Assembly: GCF_002953735.1 (NCBI RefSeq)
Contig: NZ_CP025536.1
Location: forward strand, 564,001 to 628,000
Reading direction: 5' to 3'
Source of the DNA: Streptococcus pluranimalium
GTDB lineage: Bacteria; Bacillota; Bacilli; Lactobacillales; Streptococcaceae
Length of the DNA stretch: 64,000 bases
The notes under the pieces were generated by a model that saw nothing but the letters and a program-made list of their open reading frames with translations, was not told the origin of the DNA and searched no databases. This document shows positions 26,724 through 34,805 of this stretch, piece by piece (positions within the stretch are counted from its first letter, which is position 1; each line of letters opens with the position of its first letter). Made by a program: the position numbers and the translations under genes.

Positions 26724-27665
26724 CTAATACTCCTTCGTAGCAATAGCATCAATGATTTCTTGGAAAATTTGGTCATTTTCTTCTGAACTGTAGGAATTTG
26801 CACCGCTAGCTAGGGGATGACCGCCTCCGTCATGTTTTTGAGCAATAGTGTTAATGACAACCTCTTTACTACGCATACGAACGCGATATGATTTGCCGTC
26901 AGCTTGTTGGACGAAGATAGCCCAAGCTTTGACACTATCAATTTTTCCAGGAGTTCCAACAATGGCAGAGGATTCTGCTTCGGTAACGTTTAAAGATTGG
27001 AGAATTTCTTGTGTCAGTGTGACACGAGCAGCACCATTTTCTGAAACCTCTAAGTTATCAAAAACGTAGCCTTGTAGTTTAGCGATTTTAAAGGGAAATG
27101 AATCCATTTGACGAGCCATAGCTGCAAAATCCACATTGAACTCCCTAAGTTCGGCTGCAATGCGCATGGTTTTAGCGCTAGTAGCTGGGTAAAGGAAACG
27201 GCCAGTATCTCCAACGATACCTGAGTATAGGAGGCGAGCAGCTTCATCGGTTAATATTAATCCGGTTTCAAGAGCAAATTCAGTAATGATTTCGCTGGCA
27301 CTAGAAGCTTTAGTATCAACATAGGATAAATCACCGTAGACATCTTCATCGGGATGATGGTCAATTTTAATCAAAAAATCCCCTTCTAGGTAGCGCTGAT
27401 CGTCAATACGGGGTTGATTAGCGGTGTCTGTAACAATCACTAAAGCTCCGTTATAAGATTCGTCTGTGACCGTATCCATTTCTGCCATCCAAGATAAGGT
27501 AGGTTCATCAATGCCTGTGGCTAAGACTGTTTTTTCTGGGAAGTTATGGCGAAGGATTTCTCGAAGACCTAATTGCGAACCAAGAGCATCAGGATCGGGA
27601 CGCTGATGGCGATGGATAATAATAGTCTGGTAGTTTTTGATGGTTGATAAAATAGATTGAAACAT
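26724..27665 (-). CDS. nrnA: DHH/DHHA1 phosphoesterase (NrnA / Pde2-type)
   Basis: The 313-residue enzyme has an N-terminal DHH domain with HRHQRPDPDALGSQ, VTDTANQPRIDD and IDHHPDEDVYG (metal ligands) and a C-terminal DHHA1 domain with the GGGHPLASGAN substrate loop. NrnA degrades nano-RNA and pAp; its streptococcal homologue Pde2 also cleaves pApA from c-di-AMP turnover. It is two bases behind the ElaA-like GNAT gene, in one operon with gtrA. Confidence 0.93.
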   Translation of the reverse strand: MFQSILSTIKNYQTIIIHRHQRPDPDALGSQLGLREILRHNFPEKTVLATGIDEPTLSWMAEMDTVTDESYNGALVIVTDTANQPRIDDQRYLEGDFLIKIDHHPDEDVYGDLSYVDTKASSASEIITEFALETGLILTDEAARLLYSGIVGDTGRFLYPATSAKTMRIAAELREFNVDFAAMARQMDSFPFKIAKLQGYVFDNLEVSENGAARVTLTQEILQSLNVTEAESSAIVGTPGKIDSVKAWAIFVQQADGKSYRVRMRSKEVVINTIAQKHDGGGHPLASGANSYSSEENDQIFQEIIDAIATKEY

Positions 27666-27667
27666 TC

Positions 27668-28111
27668 TTATTTTTCCTTTGATTTTAATAACATGTCAGT
27701 ATGAGGAATGCCATCTTCCAAATAGGAATCTGACATTTTGACAAATCCAAAACGTTCGTAAAAAGCACATAAATAGCTTTGAGCTTGAGCAAAGATATCC
27801 CTATCTGGAAATTCAGAATGGCAAACCTCGATAGCTTTTGCGACTAATTGGCTCCCTAAATCTTGTCCACGATAGAACTTTGCAACCAAAACACGACCTA
27901 ACTTGACGATGTCTTCATCTGGAATCAGGCGACAGTAAGCTTTAATCTGGTCGTTTTCATTCACTTGAAAAAGATGGAGAGCTTCTCTATCAGTCTCGTC
28001 AATTTCGGGGTAGGCACAGGTTTGCTCGACGACAAAGACGTCAACTCGTGCTCGATAAATGTAAAATAATTCTAGAGTATTCAGTTGATCAAATGTTTTG
28101 ATTTGCCACAT
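27668..28111 (-). CDS. GNAT acetyltransferase, ElaA family
   Basis: This 147-residue single-domain acetyltransferase carries the ElaA features YRARVDVFVVEQTCAYPEID near the N-terminus and the acetyl-CoA loop LGRVLVAKFYRGQDLGSQLV. AQAQSYLCAFYERFGF is the C-terminal family signature. The substrate is unknown. An AAGGAG lies upstream of the ATG on the minus strand. First gene of the ElaA-NrnA-GtrA unit. Confidence 0.88.
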   Translation of the reverse strand: MWQIKTFDQLNTLELFYIYRARVDVFVVEQTCAYPEIDETDREALHLFQVNENDQIKAYCRLIPDEDIVKLGRVLVAKFYRGQDLGSQLVAKAIEVCHSEFPDRDIFAQAQSYLCAFYERFGFVKMSDSYLEDGIPHTDMLLKSKEK

Positions 28112-28153
28112 TGCTTCAAAGGTCTCCTTACTTGTATTAACCTATTATAACAT

Positions 28154-28188
28154 GAAAAAAGAATTGAGCCTAAACCCAATTCTTCACA
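28154..28188 (-). terminator. Terminator of the GST gene
   Basis: On the minus strand AAGAATTG..CAATTCTT forms a hairpin followed by TTTTC. Confidence 0.8.
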
Positions 28189-28191
28189 GTT

Positions 28192-28971
28192 TTATTTAGA
28201 TAACGGCTTATAGTCAGCTTCAAGACCACGTTGAACAGCAGGACGCTTAGCAATTTTATCAGCCCATTTTAGGAGATTTGGATAAGAAGCGACGTCTAAA
28301 AAGACATCAGAACCGTCATAGAGTTTGCCATCTACGAGGCGGCCATACCAAGACCAGATAGCGATATCAGCGATAGTATAGTCATCGCCAGCGATATATG
28401 GTTTCTTAGCCAATTCCTTATCTAATAAATCAAGTTGGCGTTTGGCTTCCATGGTATAGCGGTCAATAGCATACTCGATTTTTTCTGGCGCATAGTGGAA
28501 GAAGTGTCCAAAACCGCCTCCAAGAAATGGCGCAGCACCTGTTTGCCAGAAGAGCCAGTTGAGGACTTCGTTGCGTTCTTGGTGTGATTGAGGCATTAAC
28601 TGTCCAAATTTTTCAGCCAAATAAAGCAAAATATTAGCTGATTCGAAGACATTAACTTCCTTTTCTTCGGATACATCAAGCATAACAGGGATTTTAGAGT
28701 TGGGATTGATGGATACAAAGTCAGAACCGAATTGATCTCCTGAAGAAATATCGATTTTGAACAAATCATAGTCCACATCAACACCGAGTTCTTTTAATTC
28801 CTCAAACATGACAGCAACTTTGATACCATTCGGTGTGCCTAAAGAATACACTTGGAAAGGTTTTTCGCCACGTGGAAGATTTTGATCAAAACGGCTTCCT
28901 GCAGTTGGACGATTAAGACCGGTGTATTCTTCTGGTTCTTGCCATATTTTTGGTAATTGATAATCAGTCAT
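28192..28971 (-). CDS. Glutathione S-transferase family protein, YghU-type
   Basis: This 259-residue protein has an N-terminal extension (about 40 residues, with LNRPTAGSRFDQNLPRGEKP), a thioredoxin-like domain (YSLGTPNGIKVAVMFEEL, NPNSKIPVMLD) and an all-helical GST C domain (DDYTIADIAIWSWYGR). The YghU/Nu-class enzymes act as glutathione-dependent disulfide reductases or peroxidases. GGAGG lies upstream of the ATG on the minus strand. Monocistronic. Confidence 0.9.
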   Translation of the reverse strand: MTDYQLPKIWQEPEEYTGLNRPTAGSRFDQNLPRGEKPFQVYSLGTPNGIKVAVMFEELKELGVDVDYDLFKIDISSGDQFGSDFVSINPNSKIPVMLDVSEEKEVNVFESANILLYLAEKFGQLMPQSHQERNEVLNWLFWQTGAAPFLGGGFGHFFHYAPEKIEYAIDRYTMEAKRQLDLLDKELAKKPYIAGDDYTIADIAIWSWYGRLVDGKLYDGSDVFLDVASYPNLLKWADKIAKRPAVQRGLEADYKPLSK

Positions 28972-29116
28972 AAGTGTGACCTCCTTATTTTGTTGATTAA
29001 AGACTAGCAGATTTAAAAAGCGATTTCAAGAATTTGCCCTTAGGATTCAAATAGATTTGCGAGTCAGTTGGAAAATATGATACAATAATCGGTGATATAA
29101 TGATACGGAGGAAATT

Positions 29117-29560
29117 ATGGCCTTAGCAAAAGTGGTTTATGCCAGTATGACAGGGAATAATGAAGAATTAGCAGATATTATTACCAATAAGTTAGAAGAA
29201 TTGGGACACACCGTTGAAATGGAAGAATGTACTATGGTTGAAGCTAGTGATTTTGAAGATGCTGATATCTGTATCGTTGTAACTTATACATACGATGATG
29301 GTGAGTTGCCAGATGAAATTGTTGATTTCTATGAAGAATTAGCAGACCTTGATTTATCAGGAAAAGTATACGGGTGTGCAGGTTCAGGAGATACCTTTTA
29401 TGATGATTTCTGTACCTGTGTCGATGACTTTGACAAACAGTTTGCGCTTACTGGTGCGACAAAAGGAGCAGAGTCTGTTAAGGTAGATTTGGCTGCCGAC
29501 GATGAAGATATTGAAAACTTGGAACGTTTTGCAGAAGAACTGTCTGCATGTGTAAGCTAA
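29117..29560 (+). CDS. Flavodoxin
   Basis: The acidic protein of 147 residues begins with the FMN phosphate loop YASMTGNNEELAD and contains the isoalloxazine-contact loops TYTYDDGELPDE and CAGSGDTFYDDFC. It is a short-chain flavodoxin acting as a soluble one-electron carrier. AAATAATCGG-type promoter sequence (ATACAATAATC) and GGAGG precede it. Its physiological partner is not evident. The fluoride riboswitch begins 9 bases after its stop codon. Confidence 0.92.
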   Translation: MALAKVVYASMTGNNEELADIITNKLEELGHTVEMEECTMVEASDFEDADICIVVTYTYDDGELPDEIVDFYEELADLDLSGKVYGCAGSGDTFYDDFCTCVDDFDKQFALTGATKGAESVKVDLAADDEDIENLERFAEELSACVS

Positions 29561-29568
29561 GACATAAC

Positions 29569-29662
29569 TGGGAATGATTGTCTCCCTAGGGAAACCTAAA
29601 CCGCTGAAAAGCTGATGACGTCTACGCTTTTTTGTCGTAGCCTCATTGGCTTTTTTCGTGGT
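29569..29662 (+). promoter_or_regulatory. Fluoride (crcB-type) riboswitch with expression platform
   Basis: The 29569-29630 region follows the crcB consensus: GGGAATGATTGTCTCCC, then AAACCGC, then AAGCTGATGACGTCTAC. It is followed by CTACG / CGTAG and AGCC / GGCT hairpins with TTTTTT runs that can serve as expression platform and terminator. The downstream gene encodes a CLC-F fluoride exporter, the expected partner. Fluoride should relieve termination. Confidence 0.85.
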
Positions 29663-29679
29663 ATTGAGAAAGGAATCAT

Positions 29680-30900
29680 ATGAAGTCACAAGACCATTTT
29701 TATCGACAGTTGCTCAGCTTAGAAGTCGCTGCCGTTATCATTGGCTTATCTGCTGGCGCCTTAGACGCCCTGTTTGGGAGAGTGCTCCTCTTTGTTTCGG
29801 ACATACGCACGCAATCTCCTTACTGGACTATCCCCTTTTTAGGTTTAGCAGGTTTGCTGATCGTATTTCTATATCAGAGATACGGTGGTGAGAGTGTTAA
29901 AGGTATGGGTCTAGTGTTTGAAGTCGGACAAGGTCAACGCCAAAAAATTCCTAAACGCCTTATGCCCCTAGTGATAGTGACCACTTGGTTAACACATCTT
30001 TTCGGAGGATCAGCAGGTCGAGAAGGAGTAGCTGTCCAACTGGGCGCAACTATTGGAACAAACTTAACAGCCTTCAGTTTTCTAAAAAAATATAGTAAAG
30101 AACTCTTAGTCATTGGTATGGCAGCAGGATTTGGTGGTCTTTTTGAGACACCGATGGCAGCAACCTTTTTTGCACTGGAGGTCTTAGTGATTGGAAAATT
30201 AAGCCTTCATCTTTTTCTGCCAGCCTTTACCGCAGCTTTTATAGCTAGTCAGACGAGCCATTTTTTAGGTTTGGAAAAATTCAGTCATGATATCTCTAGC
30301 AATTTACAGCTGGATTTTCTGACAGTTGGAAAATTACTCCTTGCAGGTTTCTGCTTCGCCTTTGTTGGGAAACTATTTGCTCTTAGTTTACAGTTTCTTA
30401 AAGCCAAATTGACCAAGATGGACCCTAATCCTTATGTCAAAATGGCTTTAGGTGGTTTGGTTCTGTCGCTTATTTTTCTAAGTTTAGCAAGTGGTCGTTA
30501 TTCAGGGTTAGGGACAAATCTTATTGATGCTAGTTTTTTGGGTGGTTATATTTACGCTTATGATTGGCTATTAAAATTATTTTTGACGGTTATCACAATT
30601 TCACTAGGTTTTCAAGGAGGAGAAGTAACACCTCTGTTCTCCATTGGGGCAAGTTTAGGAGTCGTTTTATCCCCTTTCTTTGGCTTACCTATTGACTTAT
30701 TAGCAGCTCTTGGCTATGTTGCAGTTTTTGCTAGTGCGACCAATACTCTCTTTGGACCTCTTTTAATCATGGGAGAAGTTTTTGGTTTTACCAATACACC
30801 TTATGCCTTTATCGTCTTAGTCATGGTTAGTTGTCTACAATTCTTACCCTCAATTTACCAACTTCAGAAACATTCCATAGCAGAAAAGCCAAAAATCTAA
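29680..30900 (+). CDS. CLC-F family fluoride/proton antiporter
   Basis: This 406-residue CLC-fold membrane protein carries the fluoride-subtype filter GMGLVFEVG (residues 75-83, with Met where chloride CLCs have Ser) and GGSAGREGVAVQLG with the gating Glu115, plus GFQGGEVTPLFSIGA. The GREG and GMG forms, together with the fluoride riboswitch upstream, mark it as a fluoride exporter and not a chloride channel. GAGAAAGGA precedes the ATG. Monocistronic. Confidence 0.9.
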   Translation: MKSQDHFYRQLLSLEVAAVIIGLSAGALDALFGRVLLFVSDIRTQSPYWTIPFLGLAGLLIVFLYQRYGGESVKGMGLVFEVGQGQRQKIPKRLMPLVIVTTWLTHLFGGSAGREGVAVQLGATIGTNLTAFSFLKKYSKELLVIGMAAGFGGLFETPMAATFFALEVLVIGKLSLHLFLPAFTAAFIASQTSHFLGLEKFSHDISSNLQLDFLTVGKLLLAGFCFAFVGKLFALSLQFLKAKLTKMDPNPYVKMALGGLVLSLIFLSLASGRYSGLGTNLIDASFLGGYIYAYDWLLKLFLTVITISLGFQGGEVTPLFSIGASLGVVLSPFFGLPIDLLAALGYVAVFASATNTLFGPLLIMGEVFGFTNTPYAFIVLVMVSCLQFLPSIYQLQKHSIAEKPKI

Positions 30901-30955
30901 ATTCTCAAAGTAAGTTCTAGCTCCCACCAAACTGGAATTTACTCTGAGAAATTTA
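30900..30955 (+). terminator. Hairpin behind the CLC-F gene
   Basis: TTCTCA..GTAA..TTC / GGAA..TTAC..TGAGAA forms a long imperfect hairpin. A T-run occurs only further on (about 30989), so termination is plausible but not certain. The remaining sequence to 31085 shows no gene. Confidence 0.45.
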
Positions 30956-31089
30956 GGAAACTAAATAGAATTTAGTCTCAGACTAAGTTCTTTTTTCATG
31001 GCCTGATAAGAGCAAGGGTAAGGTAGCTTGTGATTACGATTTTTGAGCATTCTAAAAGCTAAAAAACAGATGATTACCTAGCATGATAC

Positions 31090-31118
31090 TTTACAAATGA
31101 GGTGATATATGTTATGAT
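31090..31118 (+). promoter_or_regulatory. Promoter of rplS
   Basis: TTTACA (31090-31095), 17-base spacer, TATGAT (31113-31118). Confidence 0.8.
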
Positions 31119-31124
31119 AACTTT

Positions 31125-31190
31125 TGTGTGTAATGGACGCACGAAATACGGCTAATCCGCTGAGACAAGTACTTACGATTAGTAAGATAA
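31125..31190 (+). promoter_or_regulatory. Probable L19 leader RNA
   Basis: The 5' untranslated region contains two short hairpins (GTGTG / CGCAC, then around ACGGCTAATCCGCTG) and resembles the autoregulatory L19 leaders of Firmicutes. Assigned by position and shape only. Confidence 0.45.
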
Positions 31191-31201
31191 GGAGAATAAA
31201 A

Positions 31202-31549
31202 ATGAATCCATTAATCCAAAGTTTGACTGAAAGTCAACTTCGTACTGATATCCCTGATTTCCGCGCTGGGGACACTGTTCGTGTACACGCGAAAGTTGTC
31301 GAAGGTAACCGTGAACGTGTTCAGATCTTTGAAGGTGTTGTTATTTCACGTAAAGGTCAAGGGATTTCAGAAATGTATACTGTTCGTAAAATCTCTGGTG
31401 GTATCGGGGTAGAACGTACTTTCCCAATCCACACACCACGTGTTGAAAAAATCGAAGTGACTCGTCATGGTCGCGTTCGTCGTGCTAAACTTTACTACCT
31501 ACGCGCATTGCAAGGTAAAGCTGCACGTATCAAAGAAATCCGTCGTTAA
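31202..31549 (+). CDS. rplS: 50S ribosomal protein L19
   Basis: The 115-residue protein is the normal length for L19. It opens [20 protein letters not shown] and contains [13 protein letters not shown] and [15 protein letters not shown]. It sits at the 30S-50S interface. The ATG at 31202 follows AAGGAGAATAAA; the frame extends further upstream into the leader and that start is rejected. Single gene with its own terminator. Confidence 0.98.
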   Translation: MNPLIQSLTESQLRTDIPDFRAGDTVRVHAKVVEGNRERVQIFEGVVISRKGQGISEMYTVRKISGGIGVERTFPIHTPRVEKIEVTRHGRVRRAKLYYLRALQGKAARIKEIRR

Positions 31550-31578
31550 TTTTAGGTATATACCAATTAACCCAGATT

Positions 31579-31612
31579 TCAACTCTTCTCTTTTGGGAAG
31601 AGTTTTTTTATC
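31579..31612 (+). terminator. Terminator of rplS
   Basis: AACTCTTC / GGAAGAGTT hairpin followed by TTTTTT. Confidence 0.9.
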
Positions 31613-31635
31613 CAAAAATAAAAGAGAGACAATAG

Positions 31636-32307
31636 ATGAATCAACTAGTTCCTTCTGTAAAGTCAGAATTGAGGCAGGAAATTGTCGAAGTTCCTTCTGT
31701 CATTAGTCAATGTTCAGGAATTGAAATATATGGTCGCAAGATAAAATCGGTCATTTTTACAACAGATGTAGCAATAATTGCCAATAATAATGCGGATGCT
31801 GTGCTAGCAGTATATCCTTTCACACCGACTCCTTCTGTCTTGAAAAGTATTATGTTAGTGTCGTCAGTGCCTGTATTTGCTGGTGTTGGTGGTGGTCTGA
31901 CAACTGGACAGCGATCAGCAAATATGAGTTTATTTTCCGAATCTGAAGGTGCTACAGCAGTAGTTGTTAATGGTCCGACTAATGCAGAAACTATCCAGAC
32001 CATAAATGATTTTATTGATATTCCTATTATTTACACAGTTGTTACAGAAACAGCTGATATTGCTACCCGTTTAAAAGCAGGCGTTGATATTTTAAACGTA
32101 AGCGGTGGTTCTAAAACAGTTGATATTGTGCGAAAAATTCGTGAGTCCTATCCAGACATCCCTATCATGGCAACAGGTGGACCAACGGAGCAAAGTATTC
32201 AGGAAGTAATCGCTGCAGGAGCCAATGCCGTAACTTATACGCCGCCAAGTAATGCTGACATTTTTAAAAAGAAAATGCAAAAATATCGAGAAGAGACTAG
32301 TCGCTAA
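31636..32307 (+). CDS. TIM-barrel protein of unknown function (KDPG aldolase/HisA-like)
   Basis: This 223-residue protein has the alternating pattern of a (beta/alpha)8 barrel with phosphate-binding style loops VFAGVGGGLTTGQRS and IMATGGPTEQSIQEVIAAGA near the C-terminus. It resembles streptococcal proteins annotated as hydrolases or aldolase-like that follow rplS. I see no catalytic motif that fixes the reaction. Ribosome site AAAGAGAG, ATG 31636. It follows the rplS terminator by 24 bases, so it depends on read-through or a weak promoter. Confidence 0.65.
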   Translation: MNQLVPSVKSELRQEIVEVPSVISQCSGIEIYGRKIKSVIFTTDVAIIANNNADAVLAVYPFTPTPSVLKSIMLVSSVPVFAGVGGGLTTGQRSANMSLFSESEGATAVVVNGPTNAETIQTINDFIDIPIIYTVVTETADIATRLKAGVDILNVSGGSKTVDIVRKIRESYPDIPIMATGGPTEQSIQEVIAAGANAVTYTPPSNADIFKKKMQKYREETSR

Positions 32308-32539
32308 CCTTGACAATTCCTCTTGTATGTTACATGAGTTTTATCATCATTTAAAAAGGAAAACGCTATTTTTGTAGCGATTTTTCTTTTTGAAAAAAAT
32401 ATCTGAGTAGTTTAAATGTTAGCAGCCTTGAGGGAAATGATTGAGCCGTGGATTATTCTATAAGACTGTAAATCAAACTGATTTTATATTACCATAAGGA
32501 GTACTTGAGATTATTCTTGTGACTGCCGTGGATTAAAAC
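32308..32539. other. Intergenic region before tRNA-Arg
   Basis: GGAAAACGC..TTTTGTAGCGATTTTTCTTTTTG at 32357-32392 can form a weak GCG/CGC-type terminator for the preceding gene. Nothing else is recognised. Confidence 0.4.
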
Positions 32540-32568
32540 TTGCATGTCTCAAGAGTCTGATGTAAAAT
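32540..32568 (+). promoter_or_regulatory. Promoter of tRNA-Arg
   Basis: TTGCAT (32540-32545), 17-base spacer, TAAAAT (32563-32568). Confidence 0.75.
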
Positions 32569-32579
32569 AGACGTATCCA

Positions 32580-32651
32580 GTCTCCTTAGTTAAATGGATA
32601 TAACAACTCCCTCCTAAGGAGTCGTTGCTGGTTCGATTCCAGCAGGGGACA
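32580..32651 (+). tRNA. tRNA-Arg (anticodon CCT)
   Basis: A 72-base cloverleaf. The acceptor stem GTCTCCT pairs with AGGGGAC, the anticodon arm is ACTCC-CTCCTAA-GGAGT with CCT in the middle of a 7-base loop, and the T arm GCTGG-TTCGATT-CCAGC is canonical. It reads AGG codons. CCA is not encoded. It has its own promoter and is followed at 39 bases by a small ORF. Confidence 0.95.
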
Positions 32652-32690
32652 TAATCTCTTACTTTAGTAAGTGGAAGGAGAAGAAGTTTT

Positions 32691-32822
32691 ATGTCAAAAA
32701 AAGTTACTTCAAACATTAAAAATAAACGTCAATCTTTCAAAGTAACAGATATTATTAAACTTATCGCTTTGTTGATCCCGGTTGTTCAATTATTACGTCA
32801 AATGAAAAATGGACAAAAATAA
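32691..32822 (+). CDS. Small basic hydrophobic protein (43 aa), unrecognised
   Basis: A short ORF with a strong GGAAGGAG ribosome site 9 bases before its ATG. It encodes a Lys-rich N-terminal half (MSKKVTSNIKNKRQSFKV), then a hydrophobic segment (IIKLIALLIPVVQLL) and a basic tail (RQMKNGQK). It is closed by a good terminator and has no promoter of its own between it and tRNA-Arg, so it seems cotranscribed with the tRNA. It could be a small membrane or membrane-active peptide. I do not recognise the family. Confidence 0.7.
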   Translation: MSKKVTSNIKNKRQSFKVTDIIKLIALLIPVVQLLRQMKNGQK

Positions 32823-32832
32823 TGTGATAGCA

Positions 32833-32868
32833 TATAGAGGTTGGGCATGAAGTCCAACCTTTTTGCAT
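32833..32868 (+). terminator. Terminator of the tRNA-Arg/small ORF unit
   Basis: AGGTTGG / CCAACCT hairpin followed by TTTTTG. Confidence 0.88.
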
Positions 32869-32924
32869 GAAATGCGTTGTAATATCCCAACGCATTGCCT
32901 GAGAGATGCTTAGTACTTTATCGA

Positions 32925-33003
32925 TTCCCCCGATATTTTTTAGGACTTTAGTTCTATATAACTGCCATTGAATGGTTTTTTCTGATTTTTACGTCTTCTA
33001 GTC
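32925..33003. repeat. Possible diverged copy of the 25884 repeat
   Basis: GGACTTTAGTTCTAT and TCTTCTAGT recur here in the same order as in the element at 25884-25987, separated by diverged sequence. The flanking 480-base gap (32869-33349) otherwise contains only AT-rich sequence and a TTGAAAAG / CTTTCAA hairpin near 33040. Confidence 0.35.
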
Positions 33004-33304
33004 ACTCTGCTATCTATAGGAGCTATGTAGAAGATAGATTGAAAAGTGTTTGGAATACCTTTCAATTGAGAAATAAAGCTTGCGAAGTCAATGTCAAATC
33101 AAAAACAATATATCAGAAAACTTCAGGTATGAATCATGAATGAGAGAGTCAAGACAAGTTCTTTTAATTTTTACAACTCTTTCTGATTCTATATTTATGA
33201 TATGATTTTAAATGGGAATACTTGATAGTTTGCAAATTTTTTCATTTGAAAACGAATGTTAGTCGGAATTGTTAAGGGCAATTTACTCCAAAAGAAAGAA
33301 TTAG

Positions 33305-33313
33305 TGGTATAAT
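33305..33313 (+). promoter_or_regulatory. Extended -10 promoter of rodA
   Basis: TGG-TATAAT with the -10 at 33308-33313. The -35 is poor. Confidence 0.6.
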
Positions 33314-33349
33314 AAAAATCACTTTAAGTATGAAGAGGTTTAGTAGAAC

Positions 33350-34528
33350 TTGAAACACGTAATCAATAAAAGAATTGACTTTATCCTGATAATTCCTGTT
33401 ATTTTATTGATAATCACTGGTTTTGTTGCGATATATATTGCAACGATTCACGACTATCCTGATAACATTGTTCAGGTGATGTTGCAACAAGTTGCCTGGG
33501 TGGTTATTGGTTTAGGAATTGCTTTTGCTGTGATGCTTTTTTCGACAGAATTTTTATGGAAAGTTAGTCCTTTTTTATATGTTCTTGGGCTAATTCTGAT
33601 GATTTTGCCACTCTTTTTTTACAGCCCTGCGATAGTAGAGTCAACAGGATCTAAAAACTGGATAACTATAGGGAATACGACCCTGTTTCAGCCTTCAGAG
33701 TTTATGAAAATTTCTTATATTTTACTCTTGTCTGAAGTTGCTCTATGGTTTCATGGACGCTACCCTGAACAGAGTGTCAGAAATGATTTGAAAATGTTAG
33801 CTAGTTTTTTATTAGTAACCTTACCGATTTTAATCCTTCTTGGTTTACAAAAAGATATCGGTACAGCCATGGTTTTTCTGGCTATTTTTATCGGAATGAG
33901 CTTTCTGTCAGGAGTGAGTTGGAAAATCGTTCTTACCGTTTTTTTGGTTAGTGTGGTATCCTTCTTGACCTTTATAGCCGTTTTTTTATGGGAGCCAGGG
34001 CGTGAATTCCTATATCACATGGGGATGGATACTTATCAAATCAATCGAATATCTGCTTGGTTAAAACCATTTGATTTTGCGTCAAGTATTGCTTATCAAC
34101 AAACGCAAAGTATGCTATCAATCGGTAGTGGTGGCATTTTTGGAAAAGGTTTTTCTGTTCTTGAATTAGCTGTTCCGGTGAGAGAAAGTGATATGATTTT
34201 TACTGTCATTGCTGAAAATTTTGGTTTTATAGGATCAGTAGTGACGTTATCCCTTTATTTATTGTTAATCTATCGAATGATATTGATTACTTTAGAATCT
34301 AATAATCAGTTTTATACTTACATTTCGACAGGGTTTATTATGATGATTCTTTTCCATATTTTTGAGAATATTGGGGCAGCTATCGGCATATTACCCTTGA
34401 CAGGTATACCTCTACCCTTTATTTCACAAGGGGGGAGTTCACTGATTTCAAATTTAATTGGTGTTGGCTTAGTCTTATCAATGGCATATCAAAATCACAT
34501 GCAACGAGAAACAGAGAAAAATGCATGA
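33350..34528 (+). CDS. rodA: FtsW/RodA/SpoVE family SEDS protein, RodA-like
   Basis: This 392-residue polytopic membrane protein has about ten hydrophobic segments and SEDS-family motifs: STGSKNWITIGN followed by FQPSEFMKI, LLGLQKDIGTAMVFLAIF (conserved acidic loop) and the C-terminal LPLTGIPLPFISQGGSSLI. SEDS proteins polymerise glycan strands. RodA works in peripheral wall growth with a class B PBP. Translation begins at TTG. The assignment to RodA over FtsW rests on its length and its place just before gyrB. Confidence 0.9.
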   Translation: MKHVINKRIDFILIIPVILLIITGFVAIYIATIHDYPDNIVQVMLQQVAWVVIGLGIAFAVMLFSTEFLWKVSPFLYVLGLILMILPLFFYSPAIVESTGSKNWITIGNTTLFQPSEFMKISYILLLSEVALWFHGRYPEQSVRNDLKMLASFLLVTLPILILLGLQKDIGTAMVFLAIFIGMSFLSGVSWKIVLTVFLVSVVSFLTFIAVFLWEPGREFLYHMGMDTYQINRISAWLKPFDFASSIAYQQTQSMLSIGSGGIFGKGFSVLELAVPVRESDMIFTVIAENFGFIGSVVTLSLYLLLIYRMILITLESNNQFYTYISTGFIMMILFHIFENIGAAIGILPLTGIPLPFISQGGSSLISNLIGVGLVLSMAYQNHMQRETEKNA

Positions 34529-34621
34529 TAGTTGATTGGAGACTTAAATTCAGAACACCTTTCTTTAGAATTTTATAAAATCTATTTGTAAGGTTAAGGT
34601 GTTATTGATTTTTAGAAAACA

Positions 34622-34657
34622 CCAAAGAAGCTGAGTTATTTCAGCTTTTTTTCTTAC
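34622..34657 (+). terminator. Terminator of rodA
   Basis: AAGCTGA / TTTCAGCTT hairpin followed by TTTTTT. Confidence 0.88.
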
Positions 34658-34684
34658 TAAAATACAGTAAAATAAGAATAATTG

Positions 34685-34693
34685 TGATATAAT
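34685..34693 (+). promoter_or_regulatory. Extended -10 promoter of gyrB
   Basis: TGA-TATAAT, -10 at 34688-34693. The leader of about 105 bases to the gyrB start has no other recognised element. Confidence 0.6.
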
Positions 34694-34805
34694 ATACCCT
34701 ATGGTTGTTTGTCTATTCTTGCATTAATTGGTAAGAATCAGAGAAGCAAAGATTCATAGAAAAACAGATGATTTTTGATAATCACGATGACAGAAAGAGT
34801 AGCAG

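Noticed and set aside
29680..30900. Ordinary chloride channel
   Set aside because: The GMGL and GREG filter variants and the fluoride riboswitch upstream fit CLC-F better.
32580..32651. tRNA-Arg as a phage or island attachment site
   Set aside because: No integrase gene and no repeat of the tRNA 3' end was seen downstream.
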